64,000 nucleotides of DNA from Anthopleura xanthogrammica (Eukaryota > Cnidaria > Anthozoa > Actiniaria > Actiniidae), in assembly GCA_964019055.1 (NCBI GenBank), contig OZ025207.1, forward strand, positions 3,178,501 to 3,242,500, written 5' to 3'. Each line of letters begins with the position of its first letter. Position 1 is the first letter of the stretch. Below, piece by piece: positions 21,701-32,980 of this stretch. The notes below the pieces were generated by a model. It did not search any database. It was not told the DNA's origin and was given only the letters and a program-made list of their open reading frames with translations. Both the position numbers and the translations under genes were made by a program.

Positions 21701-24700
21701 GACTTGATGGCTAGTGTGTGCTAGCCTTCACTGAGATTCTCAATATTCCGTGAACTTGGCAGTTGTGCGTTTCCCATTTGAATTTGTTTTTTCACTGCCG
21801 CCAGTCAAAAATATAAAAGGTAACGACTGATTAGTTTTGATTGATGGCAGCAAAAAACAAATTTCACAACAATCCATTGAAATGTCTGAGCTGACTGGCC
21901 ATTATTTCAAGCCCTTTATGTGAATCAGTTATGAGTAACCTACTGGTAGAAAGTCTGACATGTGCAGACCTGCTGGCTTATCTCTCTCTGACGGCACAAT
22001 GTTCTTGGTTTGAGTCAAAGCAACTGGCTCAGGCTGGCTGGGCTATAATGGCAAAAAAAATATGATTATTCATTCAAAATATGGTTTTGTATTGGTTATA
22101 TTTTCAGGGTTTGAATTATGCTTTGAATGGCGCACTTTCAATATTCTAGTTGAATGGTCACTAACTTACAAAGCAATTCAAGACGAGGCTCCAGAAAACA
22201 ATAGAGTAATCCTTATATATTCTTTTGTTCCCCCGGAGCCTTGTCTTGAATTGCTTTATACATGATCCCTCAACCAGAATATCAAAAGTGGGCTATTGTC
22301 AACACAATATAATAATTATAAATAATTTTACTTCCAAGCTTTCGGGTCTCTGACCCATCGTCAGGGAAAGAATGTTTGACAATGACAAGATTGAAACACG
22401 AAGTAAACATCAATGCAAAAAGGTTTTAGTATGAGGCTTTGTGCTGAATTAAATTTATTCTTTTCTTTTGTCACAAATCACTGAGTAATATGCACAGAGA
22501 CTCACATTGAAATGTTTGTGTGTGACAAGTATAGCATATCTCGGAAGTGGGCAGTTTCTTCTTACCTTTGTAGGTTCAGGGACAACAGGTGCCCTACTGA
22601 TAGGTGCAGGAACTGGAGCAGGAGCAGGTGCCGGGGCTGAAAAGTAATGGCATTCAGTTTACTTGGAAGTGGGTAACTTAATGATTGAGGGAGAAGGGTA
22701 AAGCTAGCAGACATGGAGGATAGGAAAGAGAAAAAAGATAGAGGAAATCTTGAATGTTAACTAAACAAATATATGGCATATATTTTACAACAGGTAGTTG
22801 CAACTCAATATTCCTATATTTTTAGAATAGTTTTATTTACCTGGGTTATCATCTATAGGTGCTTGGAACGGTATGAGTTTCTTTTTTGGTTTTGGTGATC
22901 GATCTACATGCATGCATAAATTAATGTTAACTACATTGTACGGCACTATGTATGGCAATTATGTTGGTTATGATAATTGTTATTATAAATGAATTGTTAT
23001 TATAATCATGGTATTTTTATTTTATCTGATTTGTCTGTAATCCATGACACTAGCCATTATTATTATCTTTTTTTTTTCCATTCAGTACAGTCATCCCTAC
23101 AGCGTTAGCTGTAGACCATTTCACGGTTGTTGTCCCTCAACCTCAGCCTCAATAGCATGTAATTTATTCTTTAGAATTTGACTAAAGCCCGTGGAAGTTT
23201 TAAGTGTTTCTAATCAATAGACATTTTTGAAAGCGCTCGTGCATCTCGAAAAATTAATGGTCTATTGTTTGATAATGTGTACATTCCTTAAATTACCGTG
23301 AGCTGTAGTCAAATTCTAATGAATATATTACACACTATTGAGGCTGTGGTGGAGCAACGACAACTGTGAAATGGTCTATTTGGTTTTTCACTGACACCAG
23401 TCAAAAATATAAAAGGTTCCGACTGATTAGTTTTTATTGACGGCAGCAAAAAACCAATTTCACATTCAACAAGCCATTGAAATGTCTGAGTTCGCAGAAT
23501 ATTGAGAATCACAGTAATGGTATTTATGTATGAATAGCAAACTTACAAATCAGGCTAAACATGTTCAAAAGAGTCTATGGTCATGATAGTAGCATTATGC
23601 ATTGAGTATGACAGAGCAGAGCACAATTACCTAGCTTTTTTCTAGATTGAAATACTGCTTCCATGTTATCTTCATCAGCTCCAGCTTTTTCTTCTGGTTC
23701 TTCTTCTGGTTCTTCTTTTACTACTGGAGGGCTGGGACGTGACGACCTAAAACAAATTGTATTGCAGTATTACATGTTACACTCTTACACTTCTTGGCAA
23801 AGCTGTCTATATATGTGCACAGACTGAGTCAGCATTGTACTCTTCACACGACAGTTCCAATTTGAGCAAGTAACACGCTGATCTCACTCTGATACTCCAG
23901 GAGCGTAGCCAGGGGGGGGGGGCAGGGGTTAGCTTTTTTTTTAGAGTATAAGAGTATAAAATGACCACCAATATTTCCAACAAAATGAGAAATATTGCAG
24001 TCTTTATGATACTTTTTACACTATTACTGTTGACCTACTTTGTTTTTGTTGATGTTGTTTGTGGACGCTCTGTGTTAAAGGCCCGTCTAGGAGGTCTACA
24101 GTTAAAAACACTTATAGTTAATTATCAACAACATCTTTATTTTACAAATACTAACCTCAGGTATTGTTTCTCTTTATAATTACATTATATTACAATTTGC
24201 TGGCTATTAAAAAAATTCTTTGTTTCCGTAGCCAATAGAGCTTGGGTTGTCACATATCAGAAGACTTCTTTACCTCTGACGTAATGTTTTCTATTTACAG
24301 ACCACGTGTCATTCTCTTGAGAATAAGATTCTTTGTTTGAGTTGCATCCATATTCATGTGTCTTCTCATGTGCAACCATTTAACAAAGAAATGATACTCT
24401 AGGGAAAGACATGTGGTCTGAAATGTGAAAACATGCACAAGGTGAAGAGGTCTTTAGGTTAGGTCAGTGTAAACTTTACTATGCTATTATAAAATATTGA
24501 TAATGAAAAGTATGAATGGACATACGTTTTTGTGGATGGCACTTTGACTGGTACTTGTTCAATAACAGGTGCATTCTCACTTGGAACCTCCTAGAATAGA
24601 ATTGTGCAGATATTAATGCATGATCTTAGCAGAGAACACAGGAATTCCAGATATGAACTTCTCCTCTGAAGTCACTGGGGATTGAACTATGGACCTCACA

Positions 24701-27700
24701 AGGCAGCACACTAGACAAAGTAGAAAAACTTCTCTTAAATGTCAAAGATACTTACCCCAACATAATTCCCTACGTCACTCTTTTCTTCATTAGCTTTTGC
24801 TATGAGATTTTCTAAGTGCTGAAAATACCAGGAAAGTTATATATGTTATTTGATAATGCCTACTGAGGTGAAAATACGGTGAATAAAAAGAGCTTGAGGA
24901 ATTGTTTCGCAACTTACAACTGAATGGAAACAACCGAGGGTTTCTACAAGTTAGAGTGGTCAAAAGAAAACCCCTTACAGTACGTCATAATGCAGCTCAA
25001 TTTAGAGGACAAAACAATAGGTTCCAATTCTCATTTGATTGAAAAAATTTCTTTTGTTTTCTCCTCTAAGCGCTTGAGCTGCTTTGATGTCATGTGCAAG
25101 GGGTCTATAATTGATAACATAAAAGATACATACCCCAAGATCTACTACCCATACTGTCACGTTGGACTGGTAGAATCCAGCTCCAATCTATATACAATCA
25201 GAATATATAATATATTAATAACTGAACATTCATGTTAGATCATTTGGCTATCAAGGGGATGGAAATAGAAAAGTGAACAATCTTAAAAGGGAAAAACAAA
25301 ACAAAAATAATGCAAATTTCCTAATCATTAGCAGTCAGCGGCTATTGCTGAAGTTTATGTATATGCGTATATGTTTGCTTTGCCTTATCGTTAGCTTGGC
25401 TCGTTTGCTTTGCTTTTATGCTGGTTCACATTAGTTTTGCCTTATTAGCCATTACTGGGGTTTTTTGTTCCCTCCCTTCCCTCCCCTAACATGGAACTTA
25501 GGTAAGTATCTACTCAAAGCAATTTTTCCACTGAATACATTCAGTGTAACAGGTGCCGGGGGTTGACCTGTGGCTTGGTTGCCATGGTAACCTCCTTGCT
25601 AGCCTCTGCTTGCCAGATTGCATAATGGATGGCACCTACCCTACACAACTCATGCTTGTTGACAAGTTAATCAAGTCTACATACCAACTGGTTTGAGGCA
25701 AGTGAAAAATCTGCAACTTTTCCCCAACCAAGAGAAAAGCTTTCATAACATCTGACAGGTTCCCAGCCATATATCTGTAGAATCAATAAACAATGGACAT
25801 GAGCTCTACTTGACTTAGTGGAATGTGTACTTAAGCATTAAAACTTGCATGTTCTGTGCTGCAAGAAACAAGAATAAGGAACCGAAAGTTGCATTGCGAA
25901 TTATGAGCATAACAGACGTGATATTACTGCAGAGTGTATTTTTATGCCAGAAAAACATGTTGTGGCCATGCCCTCAAATTATGCACATGACTCTGCCGAC
26001 AAACATCAACCTTTTTAGTCTGCATTTTTTTCTCCAAGTATCAGCACATCGTTTTGATAATAGTGGGGAAGAAAATTATGAACGTTAATTTTCGAGATGA
26101 CTTACCTTAAGAGAATCTTGTGCACCACTGAACAAACCACTCCCCTCTGAGTGAAAATCTATACATCTGTTAAAAAAGAGAACTTGTTTTATGACTGCAA
26201 ACTTAATTTAATATATCAAATTTCTGGCAGGTACTTTTGCTTCATGGAATAATAATGAGTATTAAGTAATATTATTATTCGTTCTATCGTAAGGTTTTCC
26301 CATTACAGACCATGTGTCATTCCCTAGAGTATCATTTCTTTGTTTTATGGTTGTGCATGAGAAGACACATGAACATGGATACAACTCAAACAAAGAATCT
26401 TATTCTCAAAAGAATGACATGTGGTCTGTAATGGGAAAACATAGCACCTCAATGAATACAGTCTATTAGTAACATGGGTCTGTGTTCACAAAACTCTTCA
26501 ACCAGAGAGAAAATTAATTGATCATTGATCAACCCCATCTTTGGTTTTACCAGACTGCCTCTGTTACCATGGTTATACCCTTTGTAATAAAGGTAATGGC
26601 ATATCAATGGCAAGTGATTGACAAGTTGCTTACCTTACAGGACATGTCTCTACATCAGTGCTTGATACAAGCTGGAATGTCTCCAGATCCCAGAATTTAA
26701 CAGTTCTGTTAAAAAAAATTGAATTGACCTCAAGGGTTGATTTTCACAAAATGAAAAGAATTTTACAGCAAAAGCTACAAGTCCCTTTAATGTATTAAGA
26801 GTAAAATTCATCAATCACTCTCCGAAAAACCTCACTTTTATCAAACCCTGAAACAACCTCTGGGCTGATCTCAGCCAGAGAACCCAGAGAAAACCCCTCG
26901 AAGTATAGGAGAGAAACAACAAGCAACTCTATACTCAGACACATACGACACAGAGCCCAGGACTTGAACCTGGGTTGCATTGATGAGAAGTTAGTGCTTC
27001 CAACGCTACGACACCCATGCTTCCCATCAAATATTCCATTGCTTACCTGTCGTTGCTCCCAGTCGCTAACAAGAACTCTTTAGGATGGAATTCAGCACAG
27101 TTTACTGGTCCAGAATGGAGTTTAAAATCATTTATAAGCTTCCCAGCAGTGAGATCCCATAACTAGTAATAATAAAAAGTCAGTCAAACATGTAGCAGTG
27201 CATAATAATACAGTAATCATAAATATGAAAAATCCAAATGGAGCCGCAATACTACTGAAAAAAAAAACAGCTGAAAACATTTCACGGGAAATGAACCCAC
27301 AACCTTTGTGAGTGATTGTACTATCTAAGCTTTAAAATAAATTGTTTATTTAACAAAAAACTACATCTTATAAACCTCCACAATCTATAATCCTATTACC
27401 TTTGCTGTTCCATCTTCCCCTGAAGATACAATCCATCTGCCATCTGGACTAAATCTTAAATTATTTACGCAGTCTGTATGACCCTGGTGAACAAAGAAAA
27501 TTATAATAAATTATGCTTCAAGAAATTAAACTTCAAGATAATAAAAATCTGGTCAAATCTTTGTCTTGCTGGTCATTTTGATCATTAATGTTGAGCCACA
27601 AATGAGGTATCATGACACTGGCAACCATGACACTAGCAACTGGCTGGCCATTATTTCAAGCCATGGTACTAGTACTAGAACCGTGTACCTTCATGGTACC

Positions 27701-30700
27701 TTGATGGAAAAAGTTCTTACCTTATATGTAAATATACATCCTTTTCTTCTAACATCCCATAACTAAAGGAATAACAAGAATTATGAGTGTCATGTATAGT
27801 TCTGGACAAAAAAAGCAATTTATGTTTGAGTGGGAAACATACAGTACCAACTAATATTACAGTAGGAACATGTACAGGGTATGACATGCCGTAACACTGA
27901 AATGGCTTCCCAGATAAGAAGGTTATTGCAGATGGTACTGACTTACAGTACGTATATGGTACGATATGCCATAACACACTGAAATGGCTTCCCATAAGAA
28001 TGGTTATCGTATGAGTGGGAAACATACGGTACTGACTTACAGCACGTACACGGTACGACATGCCGTAACATTGAATTGGCTTCCCATAAGAATGATTGTT
28101 GTATGAGTAGGAAACATATGGTACATGCCATAACATTGAAATGGCTTGTCATTTTCTTCCAATAATTCATCTTACTTTACCTTTAAATTAGTATCTAAGG
28201 ATCCAGAGGCTACAAAGTCACCATAGGGATGAAAGTCTAGACTTCGTATACTACTTTTATGACCAGTAAGAGTTCTGAGAACTGAAGAAAAGAAAAGAAA
28301 TTAATATTTAGTTTTTTCAATGCTTTTCCCATTATTAAGGCAGGAATGGGATTACCAATAGGAGTGAAATTATATTCTTGTACTTTTGCCATAAAACATT
28401 GTGGTCTAAACAGTATTGGCTCTTTGAATGGAAAGCAGGGCTCAAATTACGGCCAGTCATACGCCGGTCAAGATGTTTGGTGTATGATATTTTATATTAT
28501 TTTTGAAAAAATATGACCTATAACTAGAAGTTTGCCCTAAACAGATCTGACTGTCAATAACACTTACTTTTTGCAGCCTCAAGATCCCATATTTTCAGGG
28601 TTCCTGACTGTGATCCAGCTAAAACAAGGTCCTCACCACCATTAAACTGAACACATTCTATTGGACTAGTGTGACCTGTGAAGCTCTAGGAATACAAGAA
28701 GGATAATAAATAATATTGAGATCATCTGCCATGCATAGTGTGCTATATCTATTGAGTTTGGTGCATCAGAACATTAGGGTCCTTAAGAACCATGAAGGGA
28801 ATGAGGACGGTGATACCAGATGATGGTGCAAGCATGTTTTTCATGCATGTGCTGTCATCCTTAGCATTGCTGTCCTAGTTAGAATGCCAGTTGGTGCATT
28901 TTCACATTCTAGTGAGGACAGAAATGGGAAGTACAACAACCTGCACATGAAAACATATTTTGAAACCTTGCTCAAGTCATCATCTGTTTTCATATTTCTG
29001 CGACCTAACTGACACCAGACGTCTGGCATTTTGGCTTCTATCAATCAAGCTTACGACAGTCCAAGTTCATATTGATCAAACGATAATGAAATTCGCATGA
29101 CCACACAGCCATTTTCACAAGGAAATTTCTTTATCACTCAAGTCTGAAACGAGCTCGGCTCGTCGTAAATTTGATTGATGGAGGCCAAAATGCCAGATGT
29201 CTGGAGTTGGTAGGTTGCAGAAATATGAAAAGCACTGTAACTCAATGATTAAAAGTGATACTACAAATGAAATAAACAATTCATTACCATTATAACATTA
29301 GGTTTTCCAATGGCCCACATATTGACTTTACGATCCTCTCCTCCAGTCACCATCACTCTTCCTGAACTGGACCCCAAGGCCAAACAATTTACATTGGATC
29401 CATGTGCAACAAACTCTTCTGCATAAAGAAATACAATCACATTTAATTCACTAGGAATCAATAAAAGTGGTCATCTAAAGTAGGAACTATAACAGATTGA
29501 ATTTAACCTACACCGATTCTGAACATGTTGGACAACCACTGTTTTCCTTGATCGAGGAGGCGAAAACAAGGGTAGTCAGTCATCCGTGATCTGTGGAAAG
29601 CTGGCTTTTCCCTTAGAGGTCACTTAAAAATGATTCTTAATGGATTTAAAAACCAGTAACAAAGATGAAGCTTGAACAGTGAATAGAAAACACAGATCAT
29701 GGATGACTGACTTGCCTCATTTTCGCCCCTCCATCCAGGCCGTCTGTTTGTATCATGTTCAGAATCAGTGTATACCGGTAGCAATGTTATATTTCTTAAT
29801 CTTTATATAATACATGAAATTCTTTCAAATTTCAAAAATTACTACATAATTTGAAGACTAAAATTACTTGAAGGAAATCCAATCAAATTTTAATCTGTGA
29901 CCTAATCATGCAGTGATTCCTTGATATGTCCAAAAAATCAAGCCATATAAGAACCAGGGTTGGGTACATTAACAAAAATGGCTGTATATATATATAAGCT
30001 TAAAATTGAAAGAACCAAAAAATGAGAAAAATACATTTGATGGAGAAAACATGTTTTTTACAGTGAATTATTTTTGTAAAATACAATTGTATCAAGGAAT
30101 AATCAAGAATTTGAATAATTTATGACAAAATTAATGCAAGATAAACAATAGTCTTAGCTAAGTGTCAGAATCACTATACCACATCCAGTATATTGTACAT
30201 ATATCTATTTATAATGCTATTATATCCATGGAGATAGTACACAACTATTGGTCAGATGTAACAAAGATCTTATCACAAAATTGGCCCTTAGGGACGATTT
30301 TAAAGACATTTTACAGATCGTAGCTGGAAACACATTTTATATTTGATCAGAAAATAAGGGATTATTTTAGTGGAGACTTATGATTCATAAAAAGGAAAGT
30401 GAATCGCGATGCAATTGAAATATTGACAAACTCCTAAGAAAAATACCGACAGTCTTACTAAGTAAATATTAAAGATTTAGAAAGCCTTTTTAAAGCCTTT
30501 ACAACACTAAAGAATTGTAGAAAATACTATTATGAGATTCAAAATATGCAAGATTTTTTATGATTTTTAAAGCAAATGCGAATAAAATTACGAGCTAAAA
30601 AGACAGGATTAAGCCAGTAAACAAATTAAATTACATTCCAGGATGTTAAAAAATTATAAACCCTGCAAACTGCTAATCTAATGATGAGATAAAAACAGTT

Positions 30701-30959
30701 TCATCACTTAAAAGAAAGTCCAAAGTAAAAAGGAATAGGAGTTTGTCTTCCTGGAAGCGTGATTTCTAATCAGGTGGTGAACTTCTTGGCTTGTTATTCA
30801 ACGAAATTAGAACAGGGAAGCCGAAAATTTCACTTTCAACATCAAAATCAACTACACCCAGCTCAATATGCCTTAGTTAAAGCTTAAAGTTCTTAATAAA
30901 GTTGAGAAATAATGCAAAAACTTACGGAGTCTCCATGCTCTCTTGTTCGGACCAGCCAT
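18779..30959 (-). CDS. KATNB1: KATNB1, katanin p80 WD40 subunit
   Basis: Regulatory and targeting subunit of the microtubule-severing ATPase katanin; acts at centrosomes, spindle poles and cilia. 23 coding exons assemble to 661 residues (vertebrate about 655): 30926-30959, 29288-29418, 28568-28685, 28181-28281, 27721-27762, 27400-27483, 27047-27162, 26634-26705, 26106-26166, 25685-25774, 25134-25187, 24756-24818, 24526-24590, 23631-23746, 22841-22903, 22566-22636, 21944-22042, 21276-21390, 20681-20766, 19917-19993, 19742-19816, 19225-19344, 18779-18911. All phases agree. The first 11 exons (1-301) hold the WD40 propeller ([35 protein letters not shown]). Exons 12-18 encode a Pro/Glu-rich linker, and exons 19-23 the con80 domain that binds katanin p60 ([33 protein letters not shown]). 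Start ATG 30959 precedes the WRLQEFVAH segment. Many introns hold foldback elements. Confidence 0.96.
19468..19738. repeat. foldback element, family C copy 1
   Basis: Ends ACAGCGCTTTTCATATTTCT and AAATATGAAAAGCGCTGTAA, with inner arms CCAGACGTCTGGCGTTTTAG and its inverse. It lies in the KATNB1 intron between exons 21 and 22. Confidence 0.88.
20170..20323. repeat. foldback element in a KATNB1 intron
   Basis: TTAGCCTTTCCGAAGTTGCA...GGGCTGTTTTGAGGGATGCT mirrored by AGCATCCCTCAAAACAGCCC...TGCAACTCGGGAAATGCTAA. Confidence 0.85.
20350..20632. repeat. foldback repeat related to 96-545
   Basis: Inverse orientation of the family: ACTTGCTTGCTGTGCTGTGT on the left and CACTTCTCTTGTGTTCTGCC towards the right end. 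It lies in the KATNB1 intron between exons 19 and 20. Confidence 0.7.
21066..21182. repeat. two copies of the 57-bp unit
   Basis: Two head-to-tail units with GAGTTAGCCATGCCCTGACT and GAGGTTGTTTCAGGGTT, reverse in orientation to the large array at 38862-40107. Confidence 0.85.
21451..21727. repeat. foldback element with AAGGCCAGCACACACTAG ends
   Basis: Left end AAGGCCAGCACACACTAG is mirrored by CTAGTGTGTGCTAGCCTT; the interior has Gln-like CTGCAACA runs. A related fragment is at 33548-33830. Confidence 0.8.
22140..22283. repeat. foldback element, family F copy 2
   Basis: CAAAGCAATTCAAGACGAGG and its inverse CCTTGTCTTGAATTGCTTT, flanked by CCCTCAACCAGAATAT. Confidence 0.82.
23112..23378. repeat. 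foldback element with TAGACCATTTCA ends, holding a nested smaller one
   Basis: Ends TAGACCATTTCACGGTTGTT and AACTGTGAAATGGTCTA. The centre at 23219-23268 holds a second mini-element (TAGACATTTTTGAAAGCGCT...ATGGTCTA). A relative of the outer element is at 37497-37716. Confidence 0.78.
24261..24456. repeat. foldback element, family B copy
   Basis: Contains TTTACAGACCACGTGTCATT and its inverse GACATGTGGTCTGAAATG, with the internal ATTCATGTGTCTTCTCATG. It lies in the KATNB1 intron between exons 13 and 14. Confidence 0.8.
24967..25108. repeat. foldback element, family A copy
   Basis: ACCCCTTACAGTACGTCATA start and GCAAGGGGTCTA end. It ends only 25 bp beyond the KATNB1 exon 11 donor (exon 25134-25187). 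Confidence 0.85.
26284..26466. repeat. foldback element, family B copy
   Basis: TTTCCCATTACAGACCATGT and inverse CATGTGGTCTGTAATGGGAA arms. It lies in the KATNB1 intron between exons 8 and 9. Confidence 0.8.
26833..27024 (-). mobile_element. tRNA-derived SINE, most complete copy
   Basis: Read on the minus strand, the head has a pol III B-box match (GGTTCAAGTCC) and an A-box-like GTGTCGTAGCGTTGG about 40 bases before it. A tail follows with GTTGCTTGTTGTTTCTCTCC, then GGGTTCTCTGG and a 3' part (ATCAGCCCAGAGGTTGTTTC) that matches the 57-bp tandem unit at 38862-40107. It is not a tRNA gene: the acceptor ends do not pair. Relatives lie at 51000-51150, 53570-53787 and 63600-64000. Confidence 0.72.
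27835..28150 (-). repeat. 92-bp tandem repeat, 3-4 copies
   Basis: Units with GGTACGACATGCCGTAACA and GGCTTCCCATAAGAATGGTT, the reverse complement of the array at 56515-57868. It fills most of the 418-bp KATNB1 intron between exons 4 and 5. Confidence 0.88.
28984..29244. repeat. foldback element, family C copy 2
   Basis: TTCATATTTCTGCGACCTAA...CCAGACGTCTGGCATTTTGG mirrored, ending in CAGAAATATGAAAAGCACTG. It lies in KATNB1 intron 2. Confidence 0.86.
29508..29776. repeat. foldback element in KATNB1 intron 1
   Basis: TACACCGATTCTGAACATGT...GAAAACAAGGGTAGTCAGTC is mirrored imperfectly by GACTGACTTGCCTCATTTTC...CATGTTCAGAATCAGTGTA. Confidence 0.75.
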
Positions 30960-31614
30960 TTTAGCGCTCTTGCGACCGTTGACTTTGTCGAACTTCAAAT
31001 GCGTCTTTCCTCCAAAAACTATGCGTGAAACGCTGTCACATAGCTGGCAAGGCTACAAAAAGGGTTCAAGAGTCTTCCGGGGCAGGAAATCTTAGTTTGA
31101 AGCTTTAAAAGGGGTTTAAAAAGGCCACGCCGCCCGTTACTCTGACAGCAAGCTTCTTATGGCGAAGAAACTGGCGCTTGATGACTAAAAACACAGGAAA
31201 CCCACCACTTGGTTAAAGTCAAACATTTTGAAAATAAACAAGAAAGGTACTAAAGCTTATAAAATCTCAAAAGTAAATTTGTACAATCTTTTTAATTCAA
31301 TTTTTCGAGGAATTTTTTTCCTTACATTAAGAAATGAGTATTTGGAAATTGCAGCTTATTAATGGAGTTGGGCTTCCTGTGGTTGGAGACGTTGAGATGC
31401 TACGCATGCGTATTGATCCATTCATGAGCCTTTGCGAGTTGAGTTCTTGTCAAAACAAAAACAACGAAAATATTTTTTGTAAGACTGAGAATTTGTAGCT
31501 TTAAAATCAAGCCAAAAATACCTCCGATCTCCAAGAAAAAAATCAAAAATCAATGCGATAGGCTTCTTCTTATCATATCTACAAGTTTACCGTTTGGCGG
31601 GTTATTTTCTAACC
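30960..31614. promoter_or_regulatory. shared upstream interval of KATNB1 and C8orf82 homologue
   Basis: 655 bp between two divergently read start codons. It has no dispersed repeat, unlike nearly every other non-coding interval here, which fits a bidirectional promoter. No TATA box is obvious at a fixed distance. Inference from position only. Confidence 0.5.
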
Positions 31615-32980
31615 ATGATACGATTGATTACTTCAAGAGGTTTGTCAATCCACTCCACTAATATTACACCATTAGCTGGGGCGAACTTGTCTAGGAGTGT
31701 TAGTTATGTGCAAGGACAATCACCATCTCCTAAAATTAGAGAGTATTTCTACTTTATTGATCACCAAGGACAGGTAAGAAACAATGTACGCTTGTAAAAT
31801 GCTAAACCAAAATTCTTAATAACAGAGACTACAATGGGTCTATTGATCATATTCTTGAGTTATCCATGTAAGGTATAAGTTACGTGAGAAAAAGCTTGTA
31901 TTGCAAGAAGAAACTTTGGAACTGTTTGTAAGAATCCAAAAAGCAATCTTTGAAATATTGAGGATATTGCTATTGCCCAAGATTTAAGTCCAAATATATA
32001 AAGAACGGCAGCTCATCCTCACATGCTACATGTCCTACTGGGGCAGATCTAAGGGGAGGGGGGTTCCAAAATGGGATGACGAACTCCCCTAATTAGAAAA
32101 TATCAAATGTGAAATAATGTAAAATAAACTCTTTTCGTTTCTTGATTCAGCAGTCTGAACCCCCTATCGCTTTATTTTTCATTCAGTGGTTCGGCAGTCA
32201 AACACCCCTTACAAAAATTCCGAACCACCAACAAAAATCCTGGATCAGCCCCTGTGGTTTCAGAGAAAATTTCATGTAATTTCAACAATTTTCTTTCACT
32301 TCAGCTTTTCCTTGACGATACTAAAGTTAAGAACTTTATCACCTGTTTTAAAGGTAAGATGAATGCCAAGCCATCTTTCTCATATTCCATCTAGTAATTT
32401 TGTTCTTTTAGACAGTTTTAAAGTGTGAAAGAGTGATCATTATATTTGTGATTGTCATTGTATATTTTTTATTATTTTCACAGACAAAATGTTCCTAAAA
32501 TTCTTTTTCCGAAGAATAAAGCTTAACAATACAGGTCGTTATGAAGAAGAGTTCCCTTATGTGTCCCCCTGCGGAAAAGAGAAGAACTACATCCACTGTG
32601 ATGATGTTCCCTTTGTGTTCGCAACCTTGATAGGCTCAGCATCAGAAGAAAGTTCTGCAGGTTACCTAACATGTAACGGCATTGGAGAAGATCTCACCTT
32701 CCCTTTTGAGCCCACGAAAGTCTGCATGCTGCCAGAAAGTGGACGGATATACCACCCTGCGCCAGAGAAGACTGGTGGGGTAGGGCTCATCAAATCAAGT
32801 CTTGCTATTGAACTCAGTCCTCACTTTGAATATGGGAGTGGAAACCAAGATGTTGACCCTCCTACTCATTTCAATTGGATGGGAAAGAGTTATGAGTTGG
32901 ATAATTCATTGTGGGATTTAATGAGAAATGAAGAAGCGAAAAGGTTGAAAAAGGAGTTGAATGCTCCTTCCAATGCTTAA
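31615..32980 (+). CDS. C8orf82: UPF0598 protein, homologue of human C8orf82
   Basis: Three exons, 31615-31773, 32305-32353 and 32484-32980, give 234 residues (human 216). The protein matches the UPF0598 family along its length: YVQGQSPSPKIREYFYFIDH, QLFLDDTKVKNFITCFKD, FFRRIKLNNTGRYEEEFPYV, SPCGKEKNYIHCDD, YHPAPEKTGGVGLIKSSLA and ELSPHFEYG. The ATG at 31615 gives a short Arg/Ser/Thr-rich, acid-free leader (MIRLITSRGLSIHST), which suggests mitochondrial import, as annotated for the human protein. An upstream TTG at 31594 is in frame but is not needed. The molecular function of the family is not established to my knowledge. Divergent with KATNB1 over 655 bp. Confidence 0.95.

Noticed and set aside
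27717..28170. 139-residue frame on minus with [11 protein letters not shown] repeats
   Set aside because: Comes from the 92-bp array in a KATNB1 intron; the same peptide repeats appear in the DHX38 intron array on the other strand.
31594..31614. In-frame TTG 21 bases upstream as the C8orf82 start
   Set aside because: Not an ATG, and the ATG at 31615 already gives a plausible mitochondrial leader.
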